From NCBI GenBank assembly GCA_026421245.1, contig JAPKDJ010000003.1:62001-126000 (forward strand): a stretch of 64,000 bases of DNA, given 5' to 3'. The position numbers were made by a program, and so were the translations under genes. Positions 36,213 to 44,691 of this stretch are shown here, one piece after another; position 1 is the stretch's first letter, and every line of letters begins with the position of its first letter. A model generated the notes under the pieces. That model saw nothing but the letters and a program-made list of their open reading frames with translations. It ran no database searches and was not told the DNA's origin. The DNA is from Akkermansiaceae bacterium. Its GTDB lineage: Bacteria > Verrucomicrobiota > Verrucomicrobiia > Verrucomicrobiales > Akkermansiaceae.

Positions 36213-37109
36213 CTACACCTCGATCGCCTTCCCCGCTTCCGGGACGATCACACGGTCTTCCAACCCGCGCCTCTTTGCTTCTTCGAGCAACCTTTCAATT
36301 GGCTCATTCTGTGGCTCGTTCCCAAGTGGAAAAGTTCCATAGTGCATCGGCACCATAAGCTGCGCGCCTAGATCTTCAAAGGCCTGCAGCGCCTCCTCCG
36401 GATTCATATGGACGTCCCGCCCGCTCGGCGCGTCGTAGGCTCCAATCGGCAACAGCGCAAGGCAGATATCCTCCTTCTCGCCGATCTCCTTAAATCCCGG
36501 AAAGTAAGCGCTGTCCCCGCAATGAAAAACCTTCCGCGACCCCGATCCCACCAAAAACCCACCGTAACCCCGTTTCACATCGGCTCCGTATCGCGCTCCC
36601 CAATGATGACTTGGCGTATGCACCACCCGCATCCCCGCAATCTCCCGCTCTTCCCAAACTTTCATTTCCAACACCCCCGTAAATCCCAACCGCTTCACCA
36701 AACTCCCGCTCCCCTGCGAAACCACGATCCCCTCGTTCGCGTGAATCGCCTTCAGCGATTTCTTGTGCAGGTGATCAAAATGCGCGTGCGAAACCAAAAC
36801 CAAATCGAGCTTCGGCAAATTTTCCAGCACCAATCCCGGCTCGATCTGCCGCTTCACCGGGCCGTGAAAATTTGCCCAATTCGGATCAAAGATCACGGCA
36901 TGACTCCCGAATTGCACCAGAAAAGAAGCATGCCCGATCCACGTCGCCCGGATCACCCCTTCTTCCGGCGAAGTCAAAATCGCAGACTGCGTTTCTCCTT
37001 CCCGCTTCTTCAACAATTGAGGCAAAAGGCGATGCCGCCAGAAGACATAGTTCCTCCCCGGCCATCCCTTCTTAGGCTTCAAACCAGAATTGCGTTTTTT
37101 CTGCTCCAT
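36213..37109 (-). CDS. MBL-fold metal-dependent hydrolase (NAPE-PLD/UlaG-like)
   Basis: 298 residues from the ATG at 37109, which is 7 nt after the pyrF stop; the longer frame overlaps pyrF and is not likely. The metallo-beta-lactamase signature is VSHAHFDHLHKKSL, with further ligands in HTPSHHWGARYG, FHCGDSAYFPGF and MVPMHYGTFPLG. The N-terminal RATWIGHASFLVQFGSHAVI segment and overall order match NAPE-PLD-like and UlaG-type members, which act on phosphodiesters or lactones. The substrate is unknown. Confidence 0.9.
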   Translation of the reverse strand: MEQKKRNSGLKPKKGWPGRNYVFWRHRLLPQLLKKREGETQSAILTSPEEGVIRATWIGHASFLVQFGSHAVIFDPNWANFHGPVKRQIEPGLVLENLPKLDLVLVSHAHFDHLHKKSLKAIHANEGIVVSQGSGSLVKRLGFTGVLEMKVWEEREIAGMRVVHTPSHHWGARYGADVKRGYGGFLVGSGSRKVFHCGDSAYFPGFKEIGEKEDICLALLPIGAYDAPSGRDVHMNPEEALQAFEDLGAQLMVPMHYGTFPLGNEPQNEPIERLLEEAKRRGLEDRVIVPEAGKAIEV

Positions 37110-37116
37110 TTTCTTC

Positions 37117-37896
37117 CTACGAAAGACTCTTGGTAATTTCGCCAGCCCAATGTTTAGCCAATCCCGCATAATCGGTATTGCCCTCCGCATAGGTAATCCC
37201 GCGGGACACATTAATGACACTCGGCGCTTCCCGACCGCTCCCTTTGAGTGCGTCCAGCGATCCTCCCTGCGCACCCAATCCAGGGATCAAAAGCGGCACA
37301 TCCGGAAGGTTTGCCAGGACGTCCCCGTCCGCATTCGTCAAACCAACCACCAGACCGGCCGTCGTCTTCTTCCCTTCCGATTTCGCCCGGTCACAAAGTT
37401 CCCCCACCCGCTCAAAGAGCGCCTTTCCTTCGCAATCACGACGCTGAAAATCAGCGCTTCCGGGATTCGAAGTTACCGCTAACAAATACACTCCTTTTCC
37501 TTCCCAATCGAGAAAGGGCTCAAGTGTGTCATACCCAAGAAAAGGACTCAACGTCACCGCGTCCACTCCCCAGTTTTCAAAGTAGCTCCGGGCGTAATAC
37601 TTCTGCGTCTCACCAATGTCGCTCCGCTTGGCATCGAGAATCACGGGAACCTCCTTGGGAATCTCCCCCAACAATTGATCAAGAATCTCAAGTCCCCTCA
37701 GTCCCATCGCCTCAAAGTAAGCTATATTCGGCTTGAAGGCTGCCGCATACTCCGCCGTCTCACCAATCACCCTTCGCAAAAACTCGGGAATCCCATCGAT
37801 TCCTCCTTCCGTTGAATCCGGCCTTGGATCCAAACCCACGCAGAGGGCGGAGCCAGTTGTATCAAGACGGGATTTAAGACGTTCGGCGTAAGTCAT
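37117..37896 (-). CDS. pyrF: Orotidine 5'-phosphate decarboxylase
   Basis: 259 residues, the type 2 PyrF length. It forms UMP in pyrimidine synthesis. The catalytic tetrad region is VILDAKRSDIGETQKYY (Lys and Asp), the start is ALCVGLDPRPD, and phosphate binding is in LIPGLGAQGG and VINVSRGITYA. It is followed 7 nt later by the MBL-fold gene, so they are probably co-transcribed. Confidence 0.96.
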   Translation of the reverse strand: MTYAERLKSRLDTTGSALCVGLDPRPDSTEGGIDGIPEFLRRVIGETAEYAAAFKPNIAYFEAMGLRGLEILDQLLGEIPKEVPVILDAKRSDIGETQKYYARSYFENWGVDAVTLSPFLGYDTLEPFLDWEGKGVYLLAVTSNPGSADFQRRDCEGKALFERVGELCDRAKSEGKKTTAGLVVGLTNADGDVLANLPDVPLLIPGLGAQGGSLDALKGSGREAPSVINVSRGITYAEGNTDYAGLAKHWAGEITKSLS

Positions 37897-37926
37897 GTCA
37901 GGACATTATTCTCCCGCGCCCGTGAA

Positions 37927-38389
37927 TCAAGCCACACGTCTCCTAACTCGAGATTCGATACCCCGCCCCAGCAGTAAAAAACCTACCCCAAGAGCTCCCT
38001 CAGTGATCAAAATCAGTTCCAAAAAATCAACTACCAACCTACCCCCATTCCAAATCTGAAGCTGCCCATTCCCAATCCGCGAATTGATCAGATAAACCGT
38101 ATCCGGGAAAACCTTTGAAAATTCATGCCCCCCAATTCCACTCCTCCAGCGTCTCGAGGATCTCCTCACCATCAATTCCCAGAATCACAATGCGTCCGAA
38201 TTTTCCAGACTGACGATTCACGAAATAAAAATGCCCCTTTTGACCAGTCACTCAAAAGAAAGTCACATCCCGCGAACCCAATTGCTTCAACCCGATCTCC
38301 CCATCACCCTCTTTCGCGATTCTCGGAAGTGGAAACGAGTCACTAAGACCCAGCGAGCGTTCAAGGCCGACCCCCTTCCCCACCAAAAG
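37927..38389 (-). pseudogene. Broken gene downstream of the MauE/DoxX gene
   Basis: Three coding-like pieces follow the MauE/DoxX stop. Piece 1 (38389-38255) reads LLVGKGVGLERSLGL to KQLGSRDVTFF. A TGA at 38252-38254 interrupts it, and the same frame resumes as VTGQKGHFYFVNRQSGKFGR then IVILGIDGEEILETLEEWNW (to 38126). At a run of six C on the plus strand the frame shifts, and piece 3 continues HEFSKVFPDTVYLINSRIGN, then a hydrophobic helix (LELILITEGALGVGFLLLG) and an Arg-rich end at 37927. Removing one base of the C6 run joins pieces 2 and 3. So this was one protein of about 150 residues with a C-terminal membrane anchor. The family is not recognised. A sequencing error at the C6 run could explain the frameshift, but not the TGA. 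Confidence 0.6.
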
Positions 38390-38905
38390 TCACACCGTCG
38401 GGATCTCCTCCTGCCTGTCATGCTCTCGAAGCTGATCAGAAACCCTGCAGCGATAACAACTCAGCCCCAAGATAATACCGATCACCGCCATCAGCCCAAA
38501 ATTCGAGGCGATTTTAAGCGCGAAGTTCGTCGGAGTGTCAGAAGCCCCGTGACACCCGCAATTCAAATCAATGATTCCGCGATTCCAGGCCGACCAAAGC
38601 GCCAAATTGAATGAAACTAACATCCCGAGAAGGATCGCCAGTCCACCCGTCTTCCCGATCCCACTCAACACTGCCAGTCCCGATAAAATCTCAAGCCATG
38701 GCAGGCTGTAGGCAATGTAGGCATCCGCTGGTTCTGCCAAAAAATCCTCCGTCTCACCGGGCAGCCGCTCCTCCATCGGCAATTGAAAATTCCCCACTGA
38801 TTCCGTGAACGATTGTAAATCGAGCAACTTCATCCCACCGCTCCAGATAAAAAATCCCCCGAGCGCAATCCTCAGGATCCATTCCAAAACGCGGGTTTCT
38901 CTCAT
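38390..38905 (-). CDS. MauE/DoxX-family membrane protein
   Basis: 171 residues from the ATG at 38905 (MRETRVLEWILRIALGG); the longer frame overlaps the divergent lipoprotein gene. Four hydrophobic helices are visible. GGFFIWSGGMKLLDLQSF (helix 1), YSLPWLEILSGLAVLSG (helix 2) and the loop IDLNCGCHGASDTP with a CGC pair match the MauE/DoxX superfamily. Such proteins often supply reducing power to secreted redox proteins; the cysteine pair here is consistent with this. The next gene downstream, perhaps its partner, is broken. Confidence 0.85.
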   Translation of the reverse strand: MRETRVLEWILRIALGGFFIWSGGMKLLDLQSFTESVGNFQLPMEERLPGETEDFLAEPADAYIAYSLPWLEILSGLAVLSGIGKTGGLAILLGMLVSFNLALWSAWNRGIIDLNCGCHGASDTPTNFALKIASNFGLMAVIGIILGLSCYRCRVSDQLREHDRQEEIPTV

Positions 38906-39004
38906 CGGCAAAACGCTAGCACAGACTCTTCCCCACCACAAAGCACTCGTCATCCCGAAAAATGCTCTCTTTTCTTTTCCCAAAGATTCACTTAATTCTC
39001 TTCC

Positions 39005-39952
39005 ATGATTTCGATCAAACACGCGGCCTTCGTTTTCGCGACCTCACTTTTCCTCTCCTCCTGTGGTGAGAACCCCGACGCCGCCCAGCTCGCAAGTAAA
39101 ACGCGCGCCGGAGAGAGCACCGCTCAAGGCTTCTACAATCGCGGCACCGCTGCTGAAAAAGCCGGGAAATACGGCCGGGCCATGAAGGACTTCAAAACCA
39201 TCACAAGTAAATATCCCCTCTCCCCCGTCGCCGCCGACGCTGCGTATCGCCGCGCCAAACTTCTCGAGCGCGATGGCGAGCCTCTTGAAGCTTTCGAAGC
39301 TTACGACGCGGTCCTCACAAAATACCCCGCCTCGGACCACTATGCCGAATCCATGATGCGTCAGGAAACAATTGCCCATCAAGCCGCCCAAGGTCACATC
39401 AAGAACTCTTTCGTCGGCTTCAAATCCCGAATCAGTGTGACCAAGACCACCGAGATGCTTGGAAAAGTCCGCGACAATGCCCCCCGTGCCGCTTCTGCTG
39501 AACGCGCCCAATTCGTCATCGGTGAAGTCCGTCAAAGCCATGGCTCTGGAGGAAACGATATCGCCCTAGCCATCTCCGCCTTCCGTCAACTCACCCGCGA
39601 CTACCCTGATTCGAAGTACGCGCCCGAGGCCCAGTATCGCATCGCCACCATTCTTCTCGCTCAATCCAATGACGGAAACCAGGACGCTGCGAATCTCGAT
39701 CGCGCCAAGCTCGCCTTCGATGACGTCCTCATTCGCTACCCGAGCAGCAAACGTGCGGCCGATGCCAAACTCGCGATCTCCAAGCTCTCCTCAGGGGACA
39801 TTCAACAGTCCTACGATGTCGCGGAATTCTACCGCAAGAAAGGTCAGACTTCTTCCGCGCTCTTCTACTATGGAGAAGCTGTCCGCAAATCCAAGCCAAG
39901 CCCCCTCCGCTCGCGCGCCCAAGCCTGGATTAACAAACTCAGTGCCCCTTAA
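39005..39952 (+). CDS. BamD-like outer-membrane assembly lipoprotein
   Basis: 315 residues. A lipoprotein signal ends at LFLSSC (lipobox LSSC). Tetratricopeptide-like repeats follow: FYNRGTAAEKAGKYGRAMKD, AYRRAKLLERDGEPLEAFEA, then AISAFRQLTRDYPDSKYAPE and YYGEAVRKSK. The repeat pattern and the KYPLSPVAADAAYRRA segment resemble BamD of the beta-barrel assembly machine. It sits directly before an LptE-like gene, consistent with envelope biogenesis. BamD is a family-level inference; the length is above the usual ~245. Confidence 0.82.
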   Translation: MISIKHAAFVFATSLFLSSCGENPDAAQLASKTRAGESTAQGFYNRGTAAEKAGKYGRAMKDFKTITSKYPLSPVAADAAYRRAKLLERDGEPLEAFEAYDAVLTKYPASDHYAESMMRQETIAHQAAQGHIKNSFVGFKSRISVTKTTEMLGKVRDNAPRAASAERAQFVIGEVRQSHGSGGNDIALAISAFRQLTRDYPDSKYAPEAQYRIATILLAQSNDGNQDAANLDRAKLAFDDVLIRYPSSKRAADAKLAISKLSSGDIQQSYDVAEFYRKKGQTSSALFYYGEAVRKSKPSPLRSRAQAWINKLSAP

Positions 39953-39959
39953 TTTCAAA

Positions 39960-40469
39960 ATGCGCTATCTCCTCCTCACCCTTTGCCTCGGTTTCCTTCC
40001 CTCTTGTGCCGGCTACCGCTTCGGCGGCAACAAGCCAGCCCATCTCGAAACAGTCAAAACGATTTCGGTTCCCCTCGCCAAGAGTCGTGTCGTTTTCCCC
40101 CGGATGGAAGCCCTCACAACCAATTCCATGGTCGATGCCCTTGTTCAAGATGGCACCTATCGCCTCGGGATCATTGGCGGAAAATCTGATGCAACCCTGT
40201 TGATCTTGCTTGAGAACCTGACCTACAAACAGATTCGTTCATCCACTGTCGATGTCCTTCGCTCCGAGGAACTACGACTCGAAGTCAAATTGTCCTACCA
40301 ACTCATCGACAACAATCGTCCCGGTATCGTTCTCGAATCAGGAAAAGCCCGTGGCAACACCCGACTCTTCGTCGACGACAACCTGCAGACCGCCCGCGTC
40401 AATGCTCTGCCCGACGCCCTCCAGCGCGCTACCCAATCCATCATCGCCCGCCTTGCCGATGGCATCTAA
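39960..40469 (+). CDS. LptE-like LPS-assembly lipoprotein
   Basis: 169 residues from the ATG at 39960, 7 nt after the BamD-like stop; the longer open frame through the previous gene is not real. The lipobox is FLPSCAGYRFGG, and the GYRF start after Cys is typical of the LptE/DUF-type lipoprotein. YRLGIIGGKSDATLLILLEN and later ELRLEVKLSYQLID form the alternating strands of the fold. It would help LptD insert LPS in the outer membrane. It overlaps rsmI by 11 bases. Confidence 0.8.
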   Translation: MRYLLLTLCLGFLPSCAGYRFGGNKPAHLETVKTISVPLAKSRVVFPRMEALTTNSMVDALVQDGTYRLGIIGGKSDATLLILLENLTYKQIRSSTVDVLRSEELRLEVKLSYQLIDNNRPGIVLESGKARGNTRLFVDDNLQTARVNALPDALQRATQSIIARLADGI

Positions 40470-41178
40470 ACACGAGCCTCCCGAGCCCAAGGTCACCTTC
40501 GTCCCGACTCCCATCGGCAACCTTGGCGACATCACCCTGCGCGCCATCGAGACCCTCCGCAAAGCCGACCTGATCGCCTGTGAGGATACCCGCCATTCAC
40601 TTCGCCTCCTCAACCACCTCGAAATCTCGCGTCCCCTCATCTCGCTGCACGACCACAACGAGCAGCACCGCATCCCTGAACTCATCGAGCGAGCTCGTAA
40701 CGGAACTAAAATCGCCATCATCTCCGACGCGGGAACTCCTTGCCTCTCCGACCCCGGCCATCGTTTTCTCAAAGCTTGCCGTGATCAGGAGATCGAGTTC
40801 ACCGTTCTTCCCGGCCCTTCTGCCATCACCACCGCCCTCGTAGCCTCCGGTTTTCCTCCACACCCTTTTTCCTTCCACGGCTTCCTCCACGTCAAAAAGG
40901 GCAAACGAGGCAAGCAGCTTCAAGCCGCCCTTGAATCCAGCGAAACAACTCTCTTCTTCGAGTCGCCCCATCGTCTCCCTTCCACTCTCGATATCCTCAC
41001 CGAGCTCGCGCCTGACGCCCCCATCTGTGTCGCCCGGGAACTCAGCAAAGCCTTCGAAACTCTCCACCATGGCTCCGCCCGGGAACTTCAGGAGTATTTC
41101 TCGGAACGAAAAGTCAAAGGCGAGATCGTCCTCCTCATCCCCCCACCCCAGAAACTCGCCAAAAACGATGCGCCTTGA
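40459..41178 (+). CDS. rsmI: 16S rRNA 2'-O-methyltransferase RsmI (C1402)
   Basis: 239 residues from the ATG at 40459. It methylates the 2'-hydroxyl of C1402 in 16S rRNA with SAM. Motifs are FVPTPIGNLGDITLRAIETL, CEDTRHSLRLLNHL, IISDAGTPCLSDPG and VLPGPSAITTALVASG, all classic for the SAM-binding tetrapyrrole-methylase fold. It is shorter than E. coli RsmI (286), missing the C-terminal tail. The start overlaps the LptE-like gene by 11 bases and the end overlaps the S4 gene by 11. Confidence 0.95.
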   Translation: MASKHEPPEPKVTFVPTPIGNLGDITLRAIETLRKADLIACEDTRHSLRLLNHLEISRPLISLHDHNEQHRIPELIERARNGTKIAIISDAGTPCLSDPGHRFLKACRDQEIEFTVLPGPSAITTALVASGFPPHPFSFHGFLHVKKGKRGKQLQAALESSETTLFFESPHRLPSTLDILTELAPDAPICVARELSKAFETLHHGSARELQEYFSERKVKGEIVLLIPPPQKLAKNDAP

Positions 41179-41557
41179 TAAATGGCTCTGGTCCGTCCGA
41201 CTGTATAAAACCCGAAGTCAGGCCTCTCACGATTGCTCCGCCGGCAAGGTGAAACGGGGCGGAAAACACCTCAAACCCAGCACTTCGCTAAAAATTGGCG
41301 ACACTTTGGAGGTCCCCTCACCCGACAACACCTACAAACGCACCGTCGAAGTCGTCCAACTCCTCGAGAAACGCGTTAGTGCTGCTCTCGCACGCGAAGC
41401 CCACCTCGACCATACCCCTAGTGAGATCCTCGCCGAGGCCGAAAAACGGCGCCTCGCCCAAAAAGAAAACCGCCAGTTCCGCAAGGAAGGTGACCAAGGA
41501 CGCCTCACCAAACAAAAACGCCGTCAATGGGAGGACCGCGAAGGTAAGTTTTTTTAA
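41168..41557 (+). CDS. S4-domain RNA-binding protein (HslR/Hsp15-like)
   Basis: 129 residues from the ATG at 41168. The S4 domain is at the N-terminus: MRLDKWLWSVRLYKTRSQAS and GKVKRGGKHLKPS. The C-terminal half is Lys/Arg/Glu-rich (KENRQFRKEGDQGRLTKQKR), as in Hsp15, which binds free 50S subunits carrying nascent chains. Its start overlaps rsmI by 11 bases, the same geometry as the previous junction, so translation of the envelope and rRNA genes is coupled. Confidence 0.88.
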   Translation: MRLDKWLWSVRLYKTRSQASHDCSAGKVKRGGKHLKPSTSLKIGDTLEVPSPDNTYKRTVEVVQLLEKRVSAALAREAHLDHTPSEILAEAEKRRLAQKENRQFRKEGDQGRLTKQKRRQWEDREGKFF

Positions 41558-41636
41558 AGGTGCCGGGGTCGCTCCTCCACTTCTCAACCACCGTTGCGCA
41601 GCCTGCCAAGCGGCGAGGGCCTTGCGACGCCTCTAC

Positions 41637-41670
41637 AAAAAACCCCCTCACTGTTTCCAGTAAGAGGGGC
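41637..41670 (-). terminator. Intrinsic terminator of tRNA-Met
   Basis: On the minus strand, CCCCTC ... GAGGGG arms with an inner ACT/AGT pair are followed by GTTTTTT. It begins about 11 nt after the tRNA 3' end. Confidence 0.75.
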
Positions 41671-41680
41671 TTCATGAAAG

Positions 41681-41755
41681 TGGTAGCAACGGGTGGAATT
41701 GAACCACCGACAAAAGGCTTATGAGTCCTCTGCTCTACCCCTGAGCTACGCTGCC
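41681..41755 (-). tRNA. tRNA-Met (CAT anticodon), CCA encoded
   Basis: On the minus strand the gene runs from GGCAGCG to TTGCTACCA. The acceptor arm pairs GGCAGCG with CGTTGCT (two G-U pairs). The D arm holds GCTC-AGGGGT-AGAGC, the anticodon loop is CTCATAA (anticodon CAT), and the T arm is GGTGG-TTCAATT-CCACC. The CCA end is encoded. The anticodon stem closes with an A-G mismatch. CAT may mean elongator Met or, if lysidine-modified, Ile-AUA; the first base pair is G-U-like, so this is not the initiator by the C1-A72 rule. Elongator Met is my preferred call. Confidence 0.9.
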
Positions 41756-41791
41756 ATTGAGTTGGGTAATTACACTTGCGTGCGAGCGGGA

Positions 41792-41819
41792 ATTATCGCC
41801 GCGAGGCGGTTCTGTCCAA
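41792..41819 (-). promoter_or_regulatory. Sigma-70-type promoter of tRNA-Met
   Basis: On the minus strand TTGGAC (-35), 16-nt spacer, GATAAT (-10), located 37-64 nt upstream of the tRNA 5' end. The -10 matches the consensus in five of six positions. Confidence 0.55.
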
Positions 41820-41841
41820 TAAAAAAGCTTCGTTCTTCGAT

Positions 41842-41876
41842 AAAAAGCCCCGACTGATCGCTCAATCGGGGCTTTA
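41842..41876 (-). terminator. Intrinsic terminator of gap
   Basis: Perfect 10-bp arms (AAAGCCCCGA and TCGGGGCTTT, 41844-41875) with a 12-nt loop; on the minus strand TTTTTA follows. It lies 33 nt past the gap stop. Confidence 0.85.
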
Positions 41877-41908
41877 ATGATTTACACTTTTATAAGCTGG
41901 GTCGAATC

Positions 41909-42910
<1,002 letters not shown>

Positions 42911-42978
42911 GAGTCTTTCCTAGGAATAAATATTAGGGTTGGGCGTTCTCCAAACCTGTGTGGCAGGAAAACGGCGGC

Positions 42979-43006
42979 ATTATGCAGGGAAGCCCACCCC
43001 CGTCAA
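42979..43006 (-). promoter_or_regulatory. Sigma-70-type promoter of gap
   Basis: On the minus strand TTGACG (-35), 16-nt spacer, CATAAT (-10), with about 60 nt of leader before the ATG at 42910. AGGA lies upstream of the start as ribosome-binding site. The match is the best seen in the window. Confidence 0.6.
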
Positions 43007-43189
43007 GGATCTCGCTGGTATGGTCTATTTTCCTTCAGACTTGGGAAGTTTGGAGAGGGCGGGAATTTTCTCCGATTCCTCAAAAACAAGGACTGGATTT
43101 GCCGCCTTTGGCTTCCCGTTTTTACAGAAAATGACAGTCATACGCCTATCCCTGTCCATCCGGACCCGCCATCTATAAATTCCGATATG

Positions 43190-43945
43190 TTACCGGCGAG
43201 GGGCTCGAGGCAAGGAAGGCATAGTTTCGGGCATGGTGGTAAATTTCACGGCTTCACGAGGTTTCTTACCCTGGGCCTTGTAAAAAAAGCACTGCACGCG
43301 CTCACCTCTTCGAACTTTCACGTTGTTTTGCCAGATCGCCTTGCTGCCGCCATCGGCAGTCTTGTAGCCCACTTTGATCGCGGTCAAGCCCACTTTCACG
43401 GGCTTCATTGCCGTTTTACCTGGAGACAGGCCAAATGCTTTCGTGCCTGCCATTTGCACAATCACAACACTATCGGAAACATTCACGAAACGCATTCGCC
43501 CCACTGGAAAAGCATCAGCATCGTCACGAAGCATGAGCATTTTGGGTTTTTCCCAGGTCATGTTGGCGTTATCGCGAAAAAGCACCCCCAAACTGAGAGT
43601 CGAAGCCGGCATGCGGGACTTAATCCACTCTTTTCCAGCGACTCCTCCCGTTTTCAAAACCATCGCTTCGGAGCTGGCCGGGAACGTCACTAATTCAGAA
43701 ACGGTTCGAAGCGAGAGGCGGAGATTCTTTACATTTCCGCGACTGATGTATGTCAAAGTGCTCGGAGGGAGAGCTCCCGGAGCGCTATCTTTCTGAACCC
43801 GAACTCCCTCTCTGAATTCCTCTTCCCACACAGGAAGTTCACCTAGAGCGATGAAGCGAAGGTGTTTCGGGGGGTCGTTTTCCTGGGCAGTGGCAAGGCC
43901 GGATAAGGCGGTCACGCTGAGGGCGGTTAAAAGGAGTCTTTTCAT
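43190..43945 (-). CDS. Secreted protein of unknown function
   Basis: 251 residues with a signal peptide (MKRLLLTALSVTALSGLATA). The mature protein is beta-rich, with HLRFIALGELPVWEEEFREG near the start, TLSLGVLFRDNANMTWEKP in the middle and a basic tail (SLPRAPRR). No domain or catalytic motif was recognised; such proteins occur in Verrucomicrobia with short repeated operon-free contexts. It is flanked by gap (279 nt away) and a gene remnant. Confidence 0.7.
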   Translation of the reverse strand: MKRLLLTALSVTALSGLATAQENDPPKHLRFIALGELPVWEEEFREGVRVQKDSAPGALPPSTLTYISRGNVKNLRLSLRTVSELVTFPASSEAMVLKTGGVAGKEWIKSRMPASTLSLGVLFRDNANMTWEKPKMLMLRDDADAFPVGRMRFVNVSDSVVIVQMAGTKAFGLSPGKTAMKPVKVGLTAIKVGYKTADGGSKAIWQNNVKVRRGERVQCFFYKAQGKKPREAVKFTTMPETMPSLPRAPRR

Positions 43946-44027
43946 GTTCGTCTTGTGTTTAGCAAATTGATGGGGGGGGAATCCAGCGAAAGGTTTGAGA
44001 GTTTATAAAGGAACTATTTTGGAGATT

Positions 44028-44663
44028 TCAAACCTCGTCTGTATTTAACCAGCGAAAGCTCTTTATCTTGAAACGTCGTCCGAAGCCTGAAAATTCACTT
44101 TCCCGGTCAGGATTAATCCCCGAGGAGTCCGGTCGGATAGGGTCGGGAAGACGCTGGACAATCACTTCGCACCAGACACGGGTCTTTACCTTGCCTTCGC
44201 TCATTGCCTCACTGTAGGCGCGAATGGCGCAGGTATCCGCTCTCACTGAAATGCCGGGCCCAATGGTCTGAAGGACGCCAGCCTGAGTGAGATAGGTCGC
44301 AGCGCCCCACTCCTTGCATCTGGGCTTCAGGGTCCACTCGATCAGACTGGAATCTTCAATATTGTCGGGGGGATTATGGTCTCTGAGAGAGCGTTCCTTG
44401 TTGAGGGCATACAAGCCAAACTGATCAAGGGGGGCATTCAATCCAGCCCTATCAGGAAGAAACACGAGAGGCTCACCCCCTTGGGCGGTGCTTCGCCAGG
44501 TGTCCGCGCGAAAGCCCCGGCAATAGCCGTAACCTCGCAGGATGTCTGCTTGCCCCCGTTTCACACTAGTAAAAGAATACATAGCACATACACATATTGC
44601 AAATGGGATTGCCTCATTCTTTTCGGGTTCATGAAAAAAGGGAGGAGAGAAAAATCTCTCCAC
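44028..44663 (-). pseudogene. 5'-truncated Verru_Chthon cassette protein A remnant
   Basis: The last ~110 residues match the C-terminus of Verru_Chthon cassette protein A (TIGR02600 type): YLTQAGVLQTIGPGISVRAD, TCAIRAYSEA, TRVWCEVIVQRLPDPI and GRRFKIKSFRWLN. Such proteins belong to a four-gene type-IV-pilin-like cassette of Verrucomicrobia. Intact members are about 1000 residues or more with an N-terminal membrane helix; here only ~200 residues remain. The apparent GTG start at 44663 and the first ~12 codons coincide with the gyrA terminator, so they are not a true N-terminus. Cassette proteins B, C and D are not seen nearby. Confidence 0.7.
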
Positions 44664-44666
44664 CCT
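44634..44666 (-). terminator. Intrinsic terminator of the gyrBA operon
   Basis: On the minus strand, GGG-T-GGAGAGA, loop TTTT, TCTCTCC-T-CCC is followed by TTTTTT. It lies about 26 nt past the gyrA stop and overlaps the start of the pseudogene frame. Confidence 0.88.
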
Positions 44667-44691
44667 TGATTATGAGTTTCTTAAGGGGGGA

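Noticed and set aside
38252-38254. Selenocysteine at the in-frame TGA
   Set aside because: No SECIS-like hairpin was evident right after it, no selenoprotein family fits, and a frameshift follows downstream.
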